From assembly GCF_002860325.1 (NCBI RefSeq), contig NZ_PKOJ01000003.1, positions 62,001 to 126,000 on the forward strand: 64,000 nucleotides of DNA, read 5' to 3'. A program made the translations under genes and the position numbers. Below the pieces are notes generated by a model. It searched no databases, was not told the origin of the DNA, and saw nothing but the letters and a program-made list of their open reading frames with translations. This document shows positions 42,295 through 51,218 of this stretch, one piece after another; position 1 is the stretch's first letter; every line of letters starts with the position of its first letter. This DNA comes from Neptunicoccus cionae. Lineage in GTDB: Bacteria; Pseudomonadota; Alphaproteobacteria; Rhodobacterales; Rhodobacteraceae.

Positions 42295-43638
42295 TTAGTA
42301 GGATGTGTTGGGTTTGCCCGGGTACCAGTCGGTCCCTGCCAGCGGAATTTTGGCCATTGCAGCGGCCTCCATTGTCACAGCACACAGGTCTTCCGGTTCA
42401 AGGTTGTGCAGATGGCTCTTGCCGCAGGCCCGCGCGATGGTTTGCGCCTCCAGCGTCATAACCCGAAGGTAGTTGTTAAGCCGCCGCCCGCCTTCAATCG
42501 GATCAAAGCGCTGCATCAGTTCGGGGTCTTGCGTGGTGATACCCGCTGGGTCGCGGCCCTCGTGCCAGTCGTCATAAGCCCCCGCAGTGGTGCCCAGTGC
42601 GTTATACTCGGACTCCCATTTCGGGTCGTTGTCGCCAAGTGCGATCAAAGCAGCGGTCCCGATTGCAACCGCATCGGCCCCAAGCGCCATTGCCTTGGCC
42701 ACATCCGCGCCGGTGCGGATACCACCCGATACCACAAGCTGCACTTCACGGTGCATCCCGAGATCCTGCAAGGCACGCACCGCTTCACGGATACAGGCCA
42801 GTATGGGTTGCCCTACATGTTCGATAAACACATCCTGCGTTGCGGCAGTGCCGCCCTGCATCCCGTCGAGCACAACCACATCCGCGCCTGCTTTTACGGC
42901 CAGTGTGGTATCGAAGTAAGGGCGTGCGCCACCAACCTTGATGTAGATTGGCACCTTCCAGCCGGTAATCTCGCGCAGTTCAAGTATCTTGATCTCAAGA
43001 TCATCCGGTCCTGTCCAGTCGGGGTGACGACAGGCAGAACGCTGGTCGATTCCTTTGGGCAGGTTGCGCATTTCCGCTACCCTGTCACTGATCTTCTGAC
43101 CAAGCAGCATACCGCCCCCACCGGGTTTGGCACCCTGCCCGACAACGATTTCAATCGCGTCTGCGCGGCGCAGGTCATCAGGGTTCATACCATAGCGGGA
43201 TGGCAGGTATTGATAGACCAGCTTGTTGGAGTGGCCGCGCTCCTCGCTTGTCATGCCACCGTCACCCGTGGTGGTCGAAGTGCCGGCAAGGGTCGCGCCA
43301 CGGCCCAAAGCCTCTTTCGCCGGACCAGAGAGAGCCCCGAACGACATGCCCGCGATGGTAATTGGAATGTCCAGCTTGATCGGGTTCTTGGCAAACCGCG
43401 TCCCAAGCGTGACAGAGGTATCACATTTCTCGCGGTAGCCTTCGAGCGGATAACGGGAAATAGAAGCGCCGAGAAACAGCAAATCATCGAAATGGGGCAG
43501 CTTGCGTTTCGCGCCGCCACCACGGATGTCGTAAATCCCCGTTGCCGCAGCCCGCCGGATTTCGGCGTTGATCGGGTTGGAGAAAGTCGCGGATTGAATG
43601 GGCGTCGTGCGGGGCGCGCCGTTGGTTGTATCAGTCAT
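42295..43638 (-). CDS. mgsC: N-methylglutamate synthase, FMN/Fe-S subunit (GltB-like)
   Basis: This 447-residue protein is the FMN-binding glutamate-synthase central-domain homologue: ITIAGMSFGALSGPAKEALG, GDGGMTSEERGHSNKL, VGQGAKPGGGGMLLGQKIS and VPIYIKVGGARPYFDTTLAV are family blocks, and VVSGGIRTGADVAKAMALGA is the FMN phosphate site. Together with MgsA and MgsB it makes N-methylglutamate from gamma-glutamylmethylamide. It lies between mgsB and gmaS. No GltB amidotransferase part is fused, because that function is in MgsA. Confidence 0.92.
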   Translation of the reverse strand: MTDTTNGAPRTTPIQSATFSNPINAEIRRAAATGIYDIRGGGAKRKLPHFDDLLFLGASISRYPLEGYREKCDTSVTLGTRFAKNPIKLDIPITIAGMSFGALSGPAKEALGRGATLAGTSTTTGDGGMTSEERGHSNKLVYQYLPSRYGMNPDDLRRADAIEIVVGQGAKPGGGGMLLGQKISDRVAEMRNLPKGIDQRSACRHPDWTGPDDLEIKILELREITGWKVPIYIKVGGARPYFDTTLAVKAGADVVVLDGMQGGTAATQDVFIEHVGQPILACIREAVRALQDLGMHREVQLVVSGGIRTGADVAKAMALGADAVAIGTAALIALGDNDPKWESEYNALGTTAGAYDDWHEGRDPAGITTQDPELMQRFDPIEGGRRLNNYLRVMTLEAQTIARACGKSHLHNLEPEDLCAVTMEAAAMAKIPLAGTDWYPGKPNTSY

Positions 43639-43647
43639 GGCTTGTCC

Positions 43648-44325
43648 TCAGTACGCATTGTCGATCTTGAAGGTATAAAGCTCACGCGCCGAACCGTAGC
43701 GTTTGAACTCTTCGGGCTTGGCATCTGCACCGGCGCGTTCCAGCAGATCCGACAGGATCTCCAGATGTTCCGGCCGCATCTCTTTCTCGGCGCAATCCGC
43801 CCCGAGCGACTTAACCGATCCGCGCACAAAAAGGCGTGCCTCATAGAGACTGTCGCCCAAGGCCTCGCCCGCATCGCCGCAGACGACCATATTGCCCGAT
43901 TGCGCCATAAAGGCGGACATATGGCCGATGCTGCCATGCACAACGATATCGATCCCCTTCATGGAAATCCCGCAGCGCGAGGACGCATTGCCCTTGATCA
44001 CCAGAAGCCCGCCATGACCGGTGGCCCCTGCATACTGGCTGGCATCGCCATCAATCACGACCGTGCCGCTCATCATGTTTTCAGCAACGCCCGGACCGGC
44101 AGAGCCCTTGATGTTGATCGTCGCCTGTTTGTTCATGCCCGCACAGTAATATCCGGTGGATCCTTTTACAGTCACTTCGATCGGGGCATCCAGACCGCAG
44201 GCAATTGCGTGTGCGCCTCTGGGGTTTACGATTTCCCAAGCTGTCTGGTTAGTTTTTTCGGCCTGCGCATGAAGCGTTGCATTCATTTCGCGCAGTTCGA
44301 TTTCCGCCATGTCTAATATTTGCAT
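43648..44325 (-). CDS. mgsB: N-methylglutamate synthase, GXGXG-domain subunit
   Basis: The 225-residue protein is a right-handed beta-helix like the C-terminal GXGXG domain of glutamate synthase: VKGSTGYYCAGMNKQATINI, KGSAGPGVAENMMSGTVVID, GATGHGGLLVIKGNASSRCG and HGSIGHMSAFMAQSGNMVVC are repeated turns of the solenoid. It completes the MgsABC enzyme. The ATG follows the TAA of mgsA with no spacer, and mgsC starts nine bases after its stop. Confidence 0.92.
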   Translation of the reverse strand: MQILDMAEIELREMNATLHAQAEKTNQTAWEIVNPRGAHAIACGLDAPIEVTVKGSTGYYCAGMNKQATINIKGSAGPGVAENMMSGTVVIDGDASQYAGATGHGGLLVIKGNASSRCGISMKGIDIVVHGSIGHMSAFMAQSGNMVVCGDAGEALGDSLYEARLFVRGSVKSLGADCAEKEMRPEHLEILSDLLERAGADAKPEEFKRYGSARELYTFKIDNAY

Positions 44326-45252
44326 TTATGCGGCTTTCTCTTTGATGGGCTGCTCGGAGTGGCTCCAGAAATAGACAGTCGCAGGCTCCGGCTCCCAGAC
44401 GCGAGCGTTCTCGATACCGGGCAAATCGACGAGAGCGCGGTATTCTGACCCGAAGGCTACGTATTGATCGGTTTCCGCCATGACTGCAGGCTTGCAGGCA
44501 ATCGGATCACGCACCACACCAAAGCCGTCTTTGGTGCCGACAACAAAGGTGAAGAACCCGTCCAGATCGGTCAGGCTGCTTTCCAGAGCTTCACCCAGTG
44601 TCGCCCCGTTCTGCATCCGCCATGTCAGATAGGCCGCGCCCACCTCGGTGTCATTTTCGGTTTCGATGTGGATTCCTTCGCGGCGCAGCTTGCGGCGCAG
44701 GCTGTTGTGATTGGACAGTGAACCGTTGTGTACGAGACATTGGTCATTGCCGGTATTGAACGGGTGTGCGCCCATTGTAGTAACAGCAGATTCTGTTGCC
44801 ATACGGGTGTGGCCGATGCCGTGGCTACCGGACATTTCCTCAATCGCAAAACGGGAGGCCACGTCCTTTGGCAGACCCACTTCCTTATAGATTTCCAATG
44901 TGTCGCCGCGGCTCATGATCCGCAGCGCCGGATTGACGGCCACAATCGCAGTGCGAACCGCATCGATAGAGCCGTTTGGCACCGAAAGAACTGCGTGCGT
45001 ACTGGAAACTTCCATTTTTACCGTCACGCCGGAAGCATTGCTCAGGGCGGCCTCCAGCCCGTCAAAATCCACTTCTGGCGTGTCGGATTGCACGACGATC
45101 TTAGAGTAGTCTTTGGTTTCATTGGAATAAATTGCGATACCCGCACTATCCGGCCCGCGATCTGTCATCGTGACGAGCATCCCCGCCAGCAAAGCGCCAA
45201 GCTGCGGCTCAAGTGATTTGTCTTTCAGGAACAACCCGACAATCCCACACAT
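44326..45252 (-). CDS. mgsA: N-methylglutamate synthase, class II amidotransferase subunit
   Basis: The 308-residue protein starts MCGIVGLF, so Cys2 is the Ntn-type nucleophile after removal of Met1. MTDRGPDSAGIAIY, GIGHTRMATESAVT, HPFNTGNDQCLVHNGSLSNH and ENDTEVGAAYL complete the class II glutamine amidotransferase fold. In this complex it handles gamma-glutamylmethylamide, splitting off methylamine for transfer within the enzyme. It is the first gene of mgsABC-gmaS. The leader contains a 15-base palindrome and TCAGGAA repeats. Confidence 0.92.
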   Translation of the reverse strand: MCGIVGLFLKDKSLEPQLGALLAGMLVTMTDRGPDSAGIAIYSNETKDYSKIVVQSDTPEVDFDGLEAALSNASGVTVKMEVSSTHAVLSVPNGSIDAVRTAIVAVNPALRIMSRGDTLEIYKEVGLPKDVASRFAIEEMSGSHGIGHTRMATESAVTTMGAHPFNTGNDQCLVHNGSLSNHNSLRRKLRREGIHIETENDTEVGAAYLTWRMQNGATLGEALESSLTDLDGFFTFVVGTKDGFGVVRDPIACKPAVMAETDQYVAFGSEYRALVDLPGIENARVWEPEPATVYFWSHSEQPIKEKAA

Positions 45253-45273
45253 TCAGCTATCCTCGTTTGTTGC

Positions 45274-45288
45274 CCTGCACAGTGCAGG
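45274..45288. promoter_or_regulatory. Near-perfect 15-base palindrome in mgsA leader
   Basis: CCTGCAC and GTGCAGG flank a single central A, 22 bases before the mgsA start codon. Its place over the leader suggests an operator or a small hairpin over the translation start region. Confidence 0.4.
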
Positions 45289-45312
45289 TTTTCGAATCCC
45301 TAGCTAACACTC

Positions 45313-45370
45313 TCAGGAAAGAAGCGCAACTGTCAGGAATATTTTTTCACTAATGAGGGCGAATTTCCTG
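45313..45370. promoter_or_regulatory. TCAGGAA repeats upstream of mgsA
   Basis: TCAGGAA occurs at 45313-45319 and 45333-45339, exactly 20 bases apart (two helical turns), and an inverted TTTCCTG lies at 45364-45370. This is a candidate binding region for the XRE-cupin regulator encoded just upstream. The remaining 45371-45488 shows nothing else. Confidence 0.4.
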
Positions 45371-45488
45371 CATTGAAGCGGATACGCCGGCCAGAGAAGG
45401 TTACGAAGCCCCACAGAACAGCATCACCGCCGCGCCATAAACGGCGGACGGTTCCAAGTGTCCGGATTGTTTCGGGGTGGCCGTAGGG

Positions 45489-46139
45489 TCAGGTATTCTG
45501 AGGATAACTGATGATGGATAGGTATCGGGCTGGCAGCTTTACCAGCACTTCAGGTCCATGGGGAGCATCCGCATCGAAAAACAGTGTATCCCCGGGTTTC
45601 AACGGATAAACCTGATCGCCATGGCGGTAGTCGATCTCCCCTTCCAGCATGTAGATCGTTTCGATCCCGTCGTGCTGAAATGTCGGGAACACATCGGAGT
45701 TTTCGTTCAGCGTGATCATATAGGGTTCGACGATAACACCGCTTTTGTTGGCGCCCAAATGCCCCAGAAGATTATACTGGTGGTTGGCACGGGTGCCCTC
45801 GCGTTCCAGCTCCACCCCCTCACCTGCCTTGGTGTGAATCGCCGTGCGCTCTTCCTCGAAGCCGCGAAAGAACATGGTAATCGGGACCGACAGGGCATTT
45901 GCAAGGGATTGCAGCGTAGTCAGGGAAGGCGACGTATTGCCGTTCTCGATTTTTGACAGCATTCCCACCGACAGTCCGGTTGTTTCCGACAATGCAGCAA
46001 CGGTGATATTCTGCTTGCGCCGATGCGCCCGCACCTCGCGGCCGATAGCCACTTCGAGCACTTTCTCGCGGGATTCCCGCAAGCTGTGAGGATCTTGGGA
46101 AAATGGGGCAACAGCCATAGAACTCTTTTTCGTTTTCAT
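45489..46139 (-). CDS. XRE-family regulator with C-terminal cupin
   Basis: The 216-residue protein has an XRE helix-turn-helix (NITVAALSETTGLSVGMLSK and IENGNTSPSLTTLQSLANAL) followed by a cupin domain (FQHDGIETIYMLEGEIDYRH and YPLKPGDTLFFDADAPHGPE), where a small ligand may bind. This architecture is common for regulators of amine and amino-acid catabolism. It sits between the mgd and mgs modules, on the same strand, and is the natural candidate for their control. ATG 46139 and ATG 46118 are both possible starts; the second gives the more usual N-terminus MAVAPFSQDPHS and has AAAGAG upstream. Confidence 0.85.
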   Translation of the reverse strand: MKTKKSSMAVAPFSQDPHSLRESREKVLEVAIGREVRAHRRKQNITVAALSETTGLSVGMLSKIENGNTSPSLTTLQSLANALSVPITMFFRGFEEERTAIHTKAGEGVELEREGTRANHQYNLLGHLGANKSGVIVEPYMITLNENSDVFPTFQHDGIETIYMLEGEIDYRHGDQVYPLKPGDTLFFDADAPHGPEVLVKLPARYLSIISYPQNT

Positions 46140-46203
46140 AAATTTTTTCCAGTTCTAAGGCATTACCCGAAGCGGTCAAGACAGGGCTTGTCCACCCCAG
46201 CCG

Positions 46204-46758
46204 TCAAGCGACAGAGGTGGCTGCGGCAGTCAGGGCATGATGCAGGCTGAGAGCCGAGGCACGGGGACCGAGAATACGGATGTGTTTGCCTGCATCACAG
46301 CAGATCACAAAGCAGCCCAGCTGGTGGATCATCGTGCGCTGAACGTCACCGGTTTCCATCTTGCGGATCGGAACGCTGCACAGCAATTCACACATTGCCG
46401 GCATATTGGCGCCGCTCACATCGAACACGACCCAACCGCCGGATTGTTCTGTAACGGATGCGGCCGCGCCCAGCACACGTTTCCACTGTTCCGCCAGATC
46501 TTCGTGGCTGTCTTCAGGGGCGCTGATCATCCATTGCTCGGCTCCCGTCCAAAAGCCGGTTTCAACCTTACCGCTGACGGCCTTCCCCACCTGTGGCACA
46601 GCCCCCAGACGCGTATTCAATGTCTTTTCACACGCGGCAAGCTGCCCCTTGCGCGCGGCGACCGAAGCCAGCGCGACGCCGGTATTTTGTGCAATGGTAA
46701 CCGTGCCGATCGTTTGATCCGGCGCATCAATTGCGGGTTTTGGTGTCAGTTCAAGCAC
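46204..46758 (-). CDS. mgdD: N-methylglutamate dehydrogenase, gamma-type subunit
   Basis: The 184-residue protein is a sarcosine-oxidase gamma-subunit homologue: VETGFWTGAEQWMISAPED and GWVVFDVSGANMPAMCELL are the recognisable parts. The start is set to GTG 46758, which overlaps the mgdC stop by eight bases and has GGGGAG upstream. The frame open to 46821 lies inside mgdC. It is the small subunit of MgdABCD, which oxidises N-methylglutamate to glutamate and a folate-bound one-carbon unit. Confidence 0.88.
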   Translation of the reverse strand: MLELTPKPAIDAPDQTIGTVTIAQNTGVALASVAARKGQLAACEKTLNTRLGAVPQVGKAVSGKVETGFWTGAEQWMISAPEDSHEDLAEQWKRVLGAAASVTEQSGGWVVFDVSGANMPAMCELLCSVPIRKMETGDVQRTMIHQLGCFVICCDAGKHIRILGPRASALSLHHALTAAATSVA

Positions 46759-49684
46759 GAAGCCGCTCCCCTTCTGGGTCAATAAAATGCGGACTGCAAA
46801 TCTCCACGTCCACAACCTCATCCGTCAGCGGGCTGACAACACGCATCGTTTCTCCGATGCGGCTGGCCCCGTCTTTCAGGAACGCCAATGCAATATGATG
46901 CCCGAGGTTCGGCGAGTAACAGGCAGAGGTCAGATACCCCTGATCCTGCGTTGCATCCACCGGACCTTCGGCCGCCATCAGATGTGCCCCGGCCGGTACC
47001 CGTTGGGTTGGATCAACAGGTTTCACGCCGACCGCTCTCAGATCATCCGGGGTATTCAAACCTTCCCGGCGTGACAGCACCGCACCGATACTATCCTTTT
47101 TGGTGCTGACCATCCGTCCCATACCAAGGTTCGCCGCTGTAGTGGTCCCGTTCAACTCGTTGCCCGTAGCATGGCCCTTTTCGATCCGCATCACGCCAAG
47201 CGCTTCAGTCCCGTACGGCGTGATGTCAAAGGCGGCGCCCGCCTCCATAATCCGGCGCATCAGCGCATCGCCATAGGCTGTGGGCACTGCAATTTCATAG
47301 GCCAGCTCTCCACTAAAGGAGATGCGGAACAACCGCGCCCGCAAACCGCCGCAGATCGTGACATTACCACAGGCCATAAAGGGGAAGGTTTCATTACTAA
47401 TGCCCTGATCTACGATCTGTTCCAGCACACGTCGCGCGTTCGGCCCTGCCACTGCATATTGCGCCCACGCCTCGGTGGTAGAGATAAGTTGCACATCCAT
47501 ATCCGGCACCAGACACTGGCGCACAAATTCCATATGGCGATACACCGGAAGCGCATTGGCTGTAGTGGTCGTGACAACAAAATGATCTTCTGCCAGACGC
47601 GCCGCCGTTCCGTCGTCAAACGCGATCCCGTCTTCGCGCAACATTAACCCGTAGCGGACTTTGCCCACCGCCAGTTTCGCAAAACCGTTGCAGTAGATCA
47701 TATTCAGAAAATCTGCCGCATCCGCACCCTGTACGTCGACTTTTCCCAATGTGGTCACATCACAGACACCGACCGAATTACGGGTCGCCAGAACCTCGCG
47801 GTTGACGGTTTCGAGCCAACTTTGCTCGCCTGTACGCGGAAAATACTGCGCCCGCATCCAGTTGCCGGCTTCCACAAAAACCGCCCCCTGTTCTTCGGCC
47901 CAAGCGTGGGACGGCGTCAGGCGTTTGGGATGAAACTCTGCCCCGCGATGCCGTCCGGCCAAAGCGCCGATTGCAACCGGTGTATAGGGAGGGCGGAAAA
48001 TAGTCGTTCCGACTTCAGGAATGGCCTTACCCGCCAGTTCCGCCATGATCGCCAGCCCGCCCATATTGGCAGTTTTGCCCTGATCGGTTGCCATGCCCAA
48101 CGTCGTATAGCGTTTAAGATGTTCGACCGAGCGGAAGCCCTCCTGATGACTCAGCCTGACATCCTTGACCGTCACATCATTCTGCTGGTCGAGCCAGGCC
48201 CGTTCGCCCCCTTTGACATACCAGAAGGGCATGATGTTGACTGGTGCATCTTCCGCCTCTGGCAACGGGGGCATCGACCCGTCCAATGCCAGCGCGTCCT
48301 GTGCCGCGCGCTGGCCGCCCGCCAGAGCGCCGGCAGTTGAAAGATCGCCCGCAGCAGCACCCGCGACATGCATACCAGTTGGCAGGTCCGCCGGAACAAA
48401 GGCCGCAAGCCGGTCATCCCAACGGGGCCGCCCGCGCTGGTGACAGGTTAGATGCACATTCGGATTCCATCCGCCACTCGTGCCGAGCGCGCCACATTCA
48501 ATCGTCCGTTCGCTACCATCGGCAAGCCGGACCTTCACAAAGGTCAGCCCCAAGCGCCCCATGGTATCGATCACCTGCGCACCTGAAAGCACCTCGTAAT
48601 CCTTAAGCACTGATACGTCCGGCCGCGGATCGACCACCGTAACCCTGATCCCCTTTGCATGCAGGTCCTCTGCGCTCCGGTAGCCGTCGTCATTATTGAC
48701 AAAAATGACAGCACGGCGGTCTACAGCAACGCCAAAGCGGTTGGCATAGCTGCGCAGGGCGCTCGCCGTCATCACGCCCGGCCTGTCATTGTTGGCAAAG
48801 GCGATCGGGCGTTCGATTGCACCGGCAGCCAGAACCGTTTTCTTTGTGTAAATCCGCCATAATATCTGACGGGGTTTGCCCGCTTGTGGCACCGCGAGGT
48901 GATCCCCCACCCGCTCCACAGCACCGTAAATGCCGTGATCAAACGCCCCGATCACAGTTGTACGCGGCATCAGGCGAACGTTCGGCATGGCAGCAAGTTC
49001 AGCGACTGTACCCGCCGCCCAATCCGCACCTGAAACTTCCCCGACAGAAAGCGTTTCGCTGTTCAGGCGCCCGCCCATCGCGAAATCTTCATCTGCAAGG
49101 ATCACATCCGCTCCGCTGCGCGCCGCTGTCAGAGCCGCCATCAACCCCGCCGGCCCTGCCCCGATTACCAGCAGATCGCAGTGCAGAAATCCCTTATCGT
49201 AAACATCCGGATCATCCTCCAGCGACAAAGATCCGAGCCCCGCCGCACGGCGGATCACCGGTTCATAGAGTTTTTCCCAAAAGGCTTTGGGCCACATAAA
49301 AGTCTTGTAATAGAACCCTGCGGTCAGGAAGTTCGACAGACGGTCGTTCACCGCAAGCAGGTCAAAGGACAAGGTGCCAAGCCTGTTCTGACTTGTCGCA
49401 GAAAGCCCGTCAAACAGCTCTGCCGTGGTGGCGCGGGTGTTTGGCTCCTGAAGTGCTCCGCTGCGCAGTTGCACCAGCGCGTTAGGCTCTTCCGAGCCTG
49501 CAGTCATGGGGCCGCGCGGGCGGTGGTATTTAAAACTGCGCCCCATCAGCCGCACGCCATTGGCCAGCAGTGCCGAAGCAAGCGTATCCCCTGCATGGCC
49601 GGTATACCGCCTGCCGTCAAAGGTGAAGTTCAGCGGCACATCGCGATTGATCTGCCCGCCTTCGATCCGGTTTTTCTGGCTCAT
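46751..49684 (-). CDS. mgdC: N-methylglutamate dehydrogenase, alpha-type subunit
   Basis: The 977-residue protein is a sarcosine-oxidase alpha-subunit homologue. The N-terminal part has a ferredoxin-like/Fer2_4 domain (FDGRRYTGHAGDTLASALLA), then a dinucleotide-binding domain with LLVIGAGPAGLMAALTAARS (GxGxxG) and LYEPVIRRAAGLG. The C-terminal roughly 380 residues form a GCV_T/aminomethyltransferase-type folate-binding domain (VGVCDVTTLGKVDVQGADA and PYGTEALGVMRIEKGHATG). It hands the methyl carbon to tetrahydrofolate. The ATG overlaps the mgdB stop by four bases. Its placement among mgs and gmaS genes distinguishes it from a true sarcosine oxidase. Confidence 0.92.
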   Translation of the reverse strand: MSQKNRIEGGQINRDVPLNFTFDGRRYTGHAGDTLASALLANGVRLMGRSFKYHRPRGPMTAGSEEPNALVQLRSGALQEPNTRATTAELFDGLSATSQNRLGTLSFDLLAVNDRLSNFLTAGFYYKTFMWPKAFWEKLYEPVIRRAAGLGSLSLEDDPDVYDKGFLHCDLLVIGAGPAGLMAALTAARSGADVILADEDFAMGGRLNSETLSVGEVSGADWAAGTVAELAAMPNVRLMPRTTVIGAFDHGIYGAVERVGDHLAVPQAGKPRQILWRIYTKKTVLAAGAIERPIAFANNDRPGVMTASALRSYANRFGVAVDRRAVIFVNNDDGYRSAEDLHAKGIRVTVVDPRPDVSVLKDYEVLSGAQVIDTMGRLGLTFVKVRLADGSERTIECGALGTSGGWNPNVHLTCHQRGRPRWDDRLAAFVPADLPTGMHVAGAAAGDLSTAGALAGGQRAAQDALALDGSMPPLPEAEDAPVNIMPFWYVKGGERAWLDQQNDVTVKDVRLSHQEGFRSVEHLKRYTTLGMATDQGKTANMGGLAIMAELAGKAIPEVGTTIFRPPYTPVAIGALAGRHRGAEFHPKRLTPSHAWAEEQGAVFVEAGNWMRAQYFPRTGEQSWLETVNREVLATRNSVGVCDVTTLGKVDVQGADAADFLNMIYCNGFAKLAVGKVRYGLMLREDGIAFDDGTAARLAEDHFVVTTTTANALPVYRHMEFVRQCLVPDMDVQLISTTEAWAQYAVAGPNARRVLEQIVDQGISNETFPFMACGNVTICGGLRARLFRISFSGELAYEIAVPTAYGDALMRRIMEAGAAFDITPYGTEALGVMRIEKGHATGNELNGTTTAANLGMGRMVSTKKDSIGAVLSRREGLNTPDDLRAVGVKPVDPTQRVPAGAHLMAAEGPVDATQDQGYLTSACYSPNLGHHIALAFLKDGASRIGETMRVVSPLTDEVVDVEICSPHFIDPEGERLRA

Positions 49685-49968
49685 TTCGACCGCCCCTGCG
49701 CTCGGGCCACATCGCTGGCCAGTTCAACTTTGGAAATTTCATGGGTCAGCGTGTTGCGGGTCACAACCAGCCAGGAGCGGTCTCCGGCTTCGTGGAACCA
49801 CAGTTCCCTGTGCCAGCCAGCGGGATTGTCCCGCAGGTAGGCATATTGATAGAACGCCGCCGCCGCATCACCCCCGTCAGGGTCGGGGCGGTCGATCAGG
49901 CGGGCATCGCCCAGATAGGTAAATTCGGAGCTGTCACGCGGGCCGAGGAGCGGGTGATCAATAATCAT
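49681..49968 (-). CDS. mgdB: N-methylglutamate dehydrogenase, delta-type subunit
   Basis: The 95-residue protein is homologous to the sarcosine-oxidase delta subunit: GPRDSSEFTYLGDARLIDRP and YLRDNPAGWHRELWFHEAG are family blocks. Where sarcosine oxidase has CPYCGPR with zinc-binding cysteines, this protein has HPLLGPR, and the C-terminal cysteine is also missing. It therefore should not bind zinc in the usual way. The start overlaps the mgdA stop by one base (TGATG), and its end overlaps mgdC by four. Confidence 0.9.
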   Translation of the reverse strand: MIIDHPLLGPRDSSEFTYLGDARLIDRPDPDGGDAAAAFYQYAYLRDNPAGWHRELWFHEAGDRSWLVVTRNTLTHEISKVELASDVARAQGRSK

Positions 49969-51218
49969 CAGTGCAGATTGGGCTGGTTGCCCACCCCCTT
50001 TTCGTCAATCATGTAGCCTTTTTCAAAACGGTCCAGCCGGTAGGCCGTGGCCGTCGGATGCGGTTCATCGCGGGCCAGAAGATGGGCAAAGGCAAAGCCG
50101 CTGGCAGGTGTGGCTTTGAAGCCTCCGTAACACCAGCCGCCATTGAAATAGAGCCCGTCAATATGGGTCCGGTCGATGATCGGAGACCCGTCCATCGACA
50201 TATCCATGACACCGCCCCACATCCGCAACAAACGCGCGCGTCCCAGCATCGGGAAGATCGCCATCGCGCCTTCGCAGACGTCCTCTACCACCGGCAGATT
50301 GCCCCGCTGCGCGTAGGAATTATAACCGTCAATATCGCCCCCAAAGACAAGCCCGCCCTTATCCGACTGGCTGCAATAAAAATGCCCCGCACCAAAGGTA
50401 ATCACACCCGGCAACACAGGCTTGAGCCCTTCGGACACAAACGCCTGCAGCACATGGCTTTCGATAGGCAAACGCATATTCGCAAGGCTAAGCAAGCGGC
50501 CGGAACTGCCAGCCACTGCACAGCCGACCTTACCTGCCCCGATAAACCCGCGGGAGGTTTCAACCCCTTTGCAAACACCGTTTTCAATCCGGAAACCGGT
50601 GACTTCGCAATTCTGGATAATATCGACGCCACGACTGTCCGCACTGCGGGCATAGCCCCAAGCAACAGCATCATGGCGCACGGTTCCCCCCCGATGTTGG
50701 GCCAACCCGCCCTTGATCGGAAAGCGGGCATCATCGGTATTCAGGAAGGGATATTTCTTTTTAATGGCTTCGGTCGTCATCAGATCGGCATCGGCCCCGT
50801 TCAGGATCATCGCATTGCCACGACGGATAAACGCATCCCGTTGCCCGTCAGAGTGGATCAGGTTCAAGATCCCCCTCTGGCTGACCATCGCGTTATAGTT
50901 AAGATCCTGTTCCAGACCTTCCCAAAGCTTTAGCGAAAACTCGTAAAACGGCTCGTTCCCGTCTAGCAGGTAGTTCGAGCGGACAATCGTCGTGTTCCGC
51001 CCCACATTTCCGCCACCGATCCAGCCCTTTTCAATCACGGCAACGCGGGCCTGTCCAAATTCCTTGGCCAGATAATGCGCGGTAGCCAGACCGTGACCAC
51101 CGCCCCCCACGATCACAATATCATAGTAAGAGGCCGGCTCGGGGTCACGCCATGCCGGTTTCCACCCCTTGTGCCCGGTCAGGGCCTCTTTAATGACCCG
51201 AAAGCCTGAATATCGCAT
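49968..51218 (-). CDS. mgdA: N-methylglutamate dehydrogenase, beta-type flavoprotein subunit
   Basis: This 416-residue FAD protein is a sarcosine-oxidase beta-subunit homologue: IVIVGGGGHGLATAHYLAKE is the ADP-binding motif, IEKGWIGGGNVGRNTTIVRS the FAD-contact block with the conserved GGGNxGRNT, and HIDGLYFNGGWCYGGFKATP the C-terminal dinucleotide contact. It carries out oxidation of N-methylglutamate with MgdBCD. It is the first gene of mgdABCD; the operon is preceded by a 525-base gene-free region that must hold its promoter. Confidence 0.92.
   Translation of the reverse strand: MRYSGFRVIKEALTGHKGWKPAWRDPEPASYYDIVIVGGGGHGLATAHYLAKEFGQARVAVIEKGWIGGGNVGRNTTIVRSNYLLDGNEPFYEFSLKLWEGLEQDLNYNAMVSQRGILNLIHSDGQRDAFIRRGNAMILNGADADLMTTEAIKKKYPFLNTDDARFPIKGGLAQHRGGTVRHDAVAWGYARSADSRGVDIIQNCEVTGFRIENGVCKGVETSRGFIGAGKVGCAVAGSSGRLLSLANMRLPIESHVLQAFVSEGLKPVLPGVITFGAGHFYCSQSDKGGLVFGGDIDGYNSYAQRGNLPVVEDVCEGAMAIFPMLGRARLLRMWGGVMDMSMDGSPIIDRTHIDGLYFNGGWCYGGFKATPASGFAFAHLLARDEPHPTATAYRLDRFEKGYMIDEKGVGNQPNLH

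Noticed and set aside
42226-44316. 696-codon plus-strand frame opposite mgsB, mgsC and the gmaS start
   Set aside because: It runs antisense across three certain genes and shows no motif; typical shadow frame.
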